NCBI RefSeq assembly: GCF_010183535.1
Contig: NC_071332.1
Coordinates: 12,214,001-12,278,000 of the forward strand
Direction: 5' to 3'
From: Caenorhabditis remanei
Lineage: Eukaryota; Nematoda; Chromadorea; Rhabditida; Rhabditidae
Length of the DNA: 64,000 nucleotides
Of this stretch, positions 59,794 through 64,000 are shown piece after piece. Positions within the stretch are counted from its first letter, which is position 1; every line of letters starts with the position of its first letter. The translations under genes were made by a program, and so were the position numbers. The notes beneath the pieces were generated by a model. The model did not search any database, was not told where the DNA came from, and was given only the letters and a program-made list of their open reading frames with translations.

Positions 59794-61326
59794 GTACGAG
59801 TTTTTTTTTTCATTTTTGACCAAGAAAAAGAGGGTTTCCTCATCATTTACCCAGACATTGCGTTGATCATTTGACCTGGTTGTTGTTTGTTTAGGTTAGG
59901 TTAAGTTACTCAATATTAGATTTTTAATCAATAGAAAAAAGTACACATTGAAAGGTTTCGGAATGAAAAACGAAAAGAATAACAACTTAAAATGACAAAT
60001 CTTTGCCAACTAATATGATGAAATGATCTACAGATATCCGAAATTCAACACAAAGAAACATCCCAAATTGCAATTAGTTACTGTAAAAAACGACAGAAAT
60101 TCAATGCTAAGAACGGTGGAACCACTGGGAATTCCCAAAGTATTTCGTATTTTTCGAAAGTGATGATTTCCGAACAGAACTAGTTTTCCGATCATTCACC
60201 ACCATACATTTGATACGGGGCGCATTAGTCTTTCAACTGGACGATGAACTTGTGACGTCAGCTTGATTCATTGGTGAAATCTTCCTCTCTTTTGCTTCTA
60301 AATTTAGAAGGAATCACCGGAAACTGTATTGGAAAAGATCTTTTGAGAAATAGAAAGTTCAGAAACGAAATTTCCAAGAAATTTGGTGCGAGAATCCCCG
60401 AAAATTTGAATAATTAGGGATTAACCAATACAGACAGAAATTTCTCTAAAATATGAAAAACCAGTAAATGTCTTGATTTTCTTCAAATACGCTACCCGTC
60501 CATTTCGAGACACTTGACATCTTCTATTCAAATTGACTGCTCTTCTTCTTCTTTTTCTTGACTCAACCCGAAAATTGGCAGATTCCGCCGAGCATAAATC
60601 AAATCTTTTTTCATTGTGCTCTTCTCGATTTTCTATTTTCAAAAGACCCTTTTCGTGGAAAAAAATTTTGATAAGCCAGAAATAATGCCAAAAAATAGAG
60701 GTAGAAAATGTGGAATTGATAAGAAATAATACAATAATAGGTCATTGTTACAAAATATGGTGACATAGGACAAAGTTCTGGAGATTTAAGAAAAAGAGGG
60801 AACAGCAAAGTTTAAAAATGATATAAATTACGAAAAACGATACAGTATGCTAGAACACCGTTTTACATTATTATATCAGAAAAACGGAAAAGTAGAGAAT
60901 AGAGATAATCTTCTTCTAACTATTATATAAGGAATCTCGATTTTACATCCAATATTCTTCTTTTTCAAGTTTCTGATTATCAATTCCGACTTCCTCAAAC
61001 TTCAAACATATGTAGAGAAATATATTATACACCATAGATAAGAACATTTTGTACCGATCTGAACTCTTGTAACTTTTCTGTGTGATAAAACAGTTCTGAT
61101 ATAAATAAACACAACAAAGCGCAACCTTTATAAACTTCATGTTTCTACCGGAAGGAAGGAAGTTTACGCTTCTGATTACTGATAGCGTGACAACAGAGGA
61201 AGTAGGCATGGGTCAAAAAATGTTCAAGTCTGAAAATATCATGATATTTAATGACAAGGGAGTCGAGAGAAAGTATAAAATGAAGTTACCTGAATGAGAG
61301 GATAAGATTTTTTATGCAGATTAATA

Positions 61327-61338
61327 ATGCTCTCGAAA
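61327..61338 (+). CDS. Possible very short first coding exon
   Basis: ATG CTC TCG AAA followed by GTAAGTACC, phase 0, with a TTTTTTATGCAG acceptor a few bases upstream. Four codons only, so weak on its own. Confidence 0.22.
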
Positions 61339-61632
61339 GTAAGTACCGAACAGAACTTTCGAATTAGAACTTTGATACTTTCAGTTTGTCAAATAACCTT
61401 TTGATATTTCCTATCTCTCACTGACCACCTAGTAAGCAGGAAGTATTCCTATCAAATAGATTCGCATCGTATTTGGAAGGAAGTAAAGCTATATGTTATC
61501 TCAGCAATAAACTACCGTAATTCGAGAGAATGTAGCGCGTGTCAAACGCAGTATAAGAGATAGTCCCGGGTGGCATTTAGTCAGTTCTCGACAAAACTTT
61601 CGTTTTTGAAAGTGATCATTAACTGTAATACT

Positions 61633-61665
61633 ATGTATTTCAATATCAAGAAGGACTGGAATTTG
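61633..61665 (+). CDS. Candidate alternative first coding exon (partial gene)
   Basis: ATG exon of 11 codons, MYFNIKKDWNL, ending in a GTAAGC donor in phase 0. It has the same layout and phase as the exons at 58279 and 59716. Confidence 0.4.
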
Positions 61666-62503
61666 GTAAGCTGAGAATTGCTCAATTTCTAATCCTTATA
61701 AAAAGACAGGCACATTGCTCAAAACCTTATAGTTTTATCAGCAACTAATACTTCAAAGTATTGATAATTCAGCACATTCCATTTTCTAAAACATCCACAC
61801 TGATGAGCTTGCAAAATCTAAAATGAAATCTATAACCAATTATAAAATACCAGCTTTCCATTGATTTTTAATCGAGACCATACAATTTTTTTGTTGGATC
61901 ACACCTAGACGTTTTAGCCTACAACATGAAGTTCTTCTCATTCAATGACAAGAAATTCACGTGAATCTCCTCGTAACCCATTCATTTTTCACCGAAAGTG
62001 CAGATTTCAAGTTTCCGTTTAAAATATCTCACAGTTGTAAAAATTGATTGACATATTGTAGAATATCCTTCTCACATCTTCTACGTTTTCTCGACCCACT
62101 TTTTCATTCTATTTTTGTGCCAAAAAGAAGAAGAAGAAAAAGAGCCCAAATTCCACTGAAACGTCACTGAACCACTCAGAAAAAGGTCGTTAAAACTAGA
62201 AAATAAGTAGAACTTCACTCGTTTTTCGTTTTTTTGTCTTTCTAGTTTTTTTTAAAAGTGATGACTGTTCTCGGCAATTTTAATAGGGTATGTAGGACTT
62301 CAATTGGTATTCGAGTATGAAATAGGTACCTTCCAGTTTTATAGTTGAAAACTTAACAGTTTCCGTTTGATAGTGAAGAATGTTTTCAGTTAGGTAGCAT
62401 CTTATACATTTTAATTGAATATCTCTGAATTCTTTCCGAATCTACAGTATCTTTGAACCTGATCTCTCGTGTTTACTGTTCCTAGTTTCTATTTCCAGTT
62501 GTT

Positions 62504-62524
62504 ATGAATGTAGAAGATGTTTTT
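62504..62524 (+). CDS. Possible short first coding exon
   Basis: MNVEDVF followed by GTAAAG in phase 0, five bases after a TTTCCAG acceptor at 62498. Short and with a weaker donor. Confidence 0.25.
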
Positions 62525-64000
62525 GTAAAGTGGTACCTACGATTAGTGGATTCAATGAAACAGTTTTCAATTCTTGTCATCCCAAAGAAAAGCAACAGTG
62601 GTCAACAATACACGGTCATTTATTTGTCCACTTCCACGACTGTTAGCGCCCTCCCTTCTCTACAGTTGCTGCTGCTGACCCGTCGGTATCTATTTCTCGC
62701 GCACCGGTCTCTGCTCACCCGCGACAATCATAAATCTTAAAGTCGACACTACCTATTTTGTCATTATATCGAAGACAACTTCACATCTGACATTGACAGT
62801 ATACGGTGAGAATCTGTATAAACATTCTCGCAGGAGAGGACACAGATCATACTTCCATGTCGATCCGATACTGGGTACGTCTTCTTCATTATTTGTGATT
62901 TCTTCTCCTAAGGTGTTTAGGTGATCAGATTTTATGGGTTTTTGGAGAAGTCGGGAAAGGAAAAGAAACTGGTCAATGACACTTAGGCGGAACTTTTTGC
63001 ACTGAAAGATTTTTGTTGACAATCGTATATTACTACAAACGAATCAGATGATCTAACGATCTGTACCACTACCTATCAGTATACTTCTGATCCAAAAACG
63101 ACATTTTAACTCTGAATTCGACGAATTCTTTCATTATGAGAGATACGGTGCTGATGTGGTGCATCAGATCCCCAATCTATTCGCAAGAACTAGTTCTGAT
63201 GCCAGCAGGTGTTTAGGTTGATAAGGTCTCAGGATCTTATCAATGTAAACGTTTATATGTTCACATAATGCTTCCTTGTACATAATAATCAATTATTGTT
63301 TTCATTTATTTGTTTTCAATTAAAATGAAATATATAGAAAGTCTAGAAATCAGCGTTTACAGTTGATGTAGAGGTAAGCCTCATAGACTGATTTCAAGTA
63401 TCTCCCAGATTACTGTAATTGAGTAATACTGCAGTACAAACTGATTCTGTGAACTTTGAAATTCTAGCTATTACATCCTCTAGGAGACCAGAAACCGAAA
63501 AATTCCTAATCAAAGACTCAAGTCGAAAACAGCCATAGAAACCATCAGCTTTTCATTTTCTTGTCGATGAGTAATCAAAGACTCTCCAACACTTTCCCTT
63601 CTTCTATGCTATTTTCTCTTTTTTTCTATCGGTCAGTCATTATTCAACTGGTCAGTCAGTCGACAGTCGTCGGTTATAGAAGGGTTTCGCTTATCAACCG
63701 TATGCTGCTGTCCACTCTCTCTCTCTCTGTCTTTACATTAACTACTGATACTCTCTCGATGTGTTTCTCCGCCCTATTGCAACGTCTCCAGCTGTATTAT
63801 TGTTTTTTTTCCGTCGGTTTTTCTTCTTCTTGGTGGCTTTGTTGTCTCAGTTGTCTGGTCACTCTCGATGATAAAAAAAAGTGTTGAAAAAGTTTAAAGA
63901 TTGATCACTTTGACCAGTATTTAAAGTTGAAAGGGACCCGATAGTTTTTGTTAAATTTCAAATTTCAAGATCTCATTTCAAATATTTTTAGGTTCCTAAA
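62525..64000. other. No complete gene recognised up to the window edge
   Basis: AT-rich with a CT dinucleotide run at about 63714-63730. Open frames are low complexity. It probably belongs to an intron of a plus-strand gene whose body lies beyond position 64000. Confidence 0.4.

Overview
The window is nuclear DNA of a Caenorhabditis nematode. It is AT-rich, its genes are split by 40-90 bp introns ending in TTTTCAG, leader-type splice acceptors lie just upstream of many ATGs, and it carries nematode-specific chemoreceptor families, a sigma-class GST and a frizzled receptor that best fits cfz-2. From memory, two concentrative nucleoside transporters and cfz-2 also lie close together on C. elegans clone F27E11 (chromosome V), so this looks like the syntenic region in a sister species. 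The species cannot be fixed from sequence alone.

Layout, left to right. 1-2770: two srj/str-type 7TM chemoreceptor genes on the minus strand, the first cut by the window edge. 3636-4385: a sigma-class GST on the plus strand, facing two tandem nucleoside transporter genes on the minus strand (4491-6583 and 6946-9096). 10481-11853: an srw-type chemoreceptor on the minus strand. 12712-14923: two small uncharacterised membrane or secreted proteins, with a transposable element inserted into another transposable element between them (13478-14429). 14924-25224: about 10 kb without a recognisable protein gene, pyrimidine-rich on the plus strand, holding one tRNA-Met; it leads into cfz-2 (25225-27197, plus strand).

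27656-45245: a run of minus-strand genes. Five more srj/str-type receptors (27656, 31158, 34783, 39052, 41970) are interleaved with a ubiquitin-like protein, a two-PDZ protein and a CW-plus-C-type-lectin protein. Three palindromic mobile elements lie in this run: a 2.3 kb foldback, a 611 bp element with TTA target duplications, and a related element filling an intron of the lectin gene. 46152-55282: four plus-strand genes, namely a 7TM receptor, a multi-pass membrane protein, an RS-rich coiled-coil protein with a Tudor-like C-terminus, and an orphan 305-residue protein.

55283-64000: no complete gene. Instead there are several short ATG exons on the plus strand, each ending in a phase-0 splice donor. 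They look like alternative first exons of one gene whose body lies beyond the right edge.

Functionally, the window mixes an expanding chemosensory receptor cluster with conserved single genes: Wnt receptor, nucleoside uptake and detoxification. Differences between duplicates (intron gain or loss, GC-AG introns) and several short inverted-repeat elements show active local turnover.
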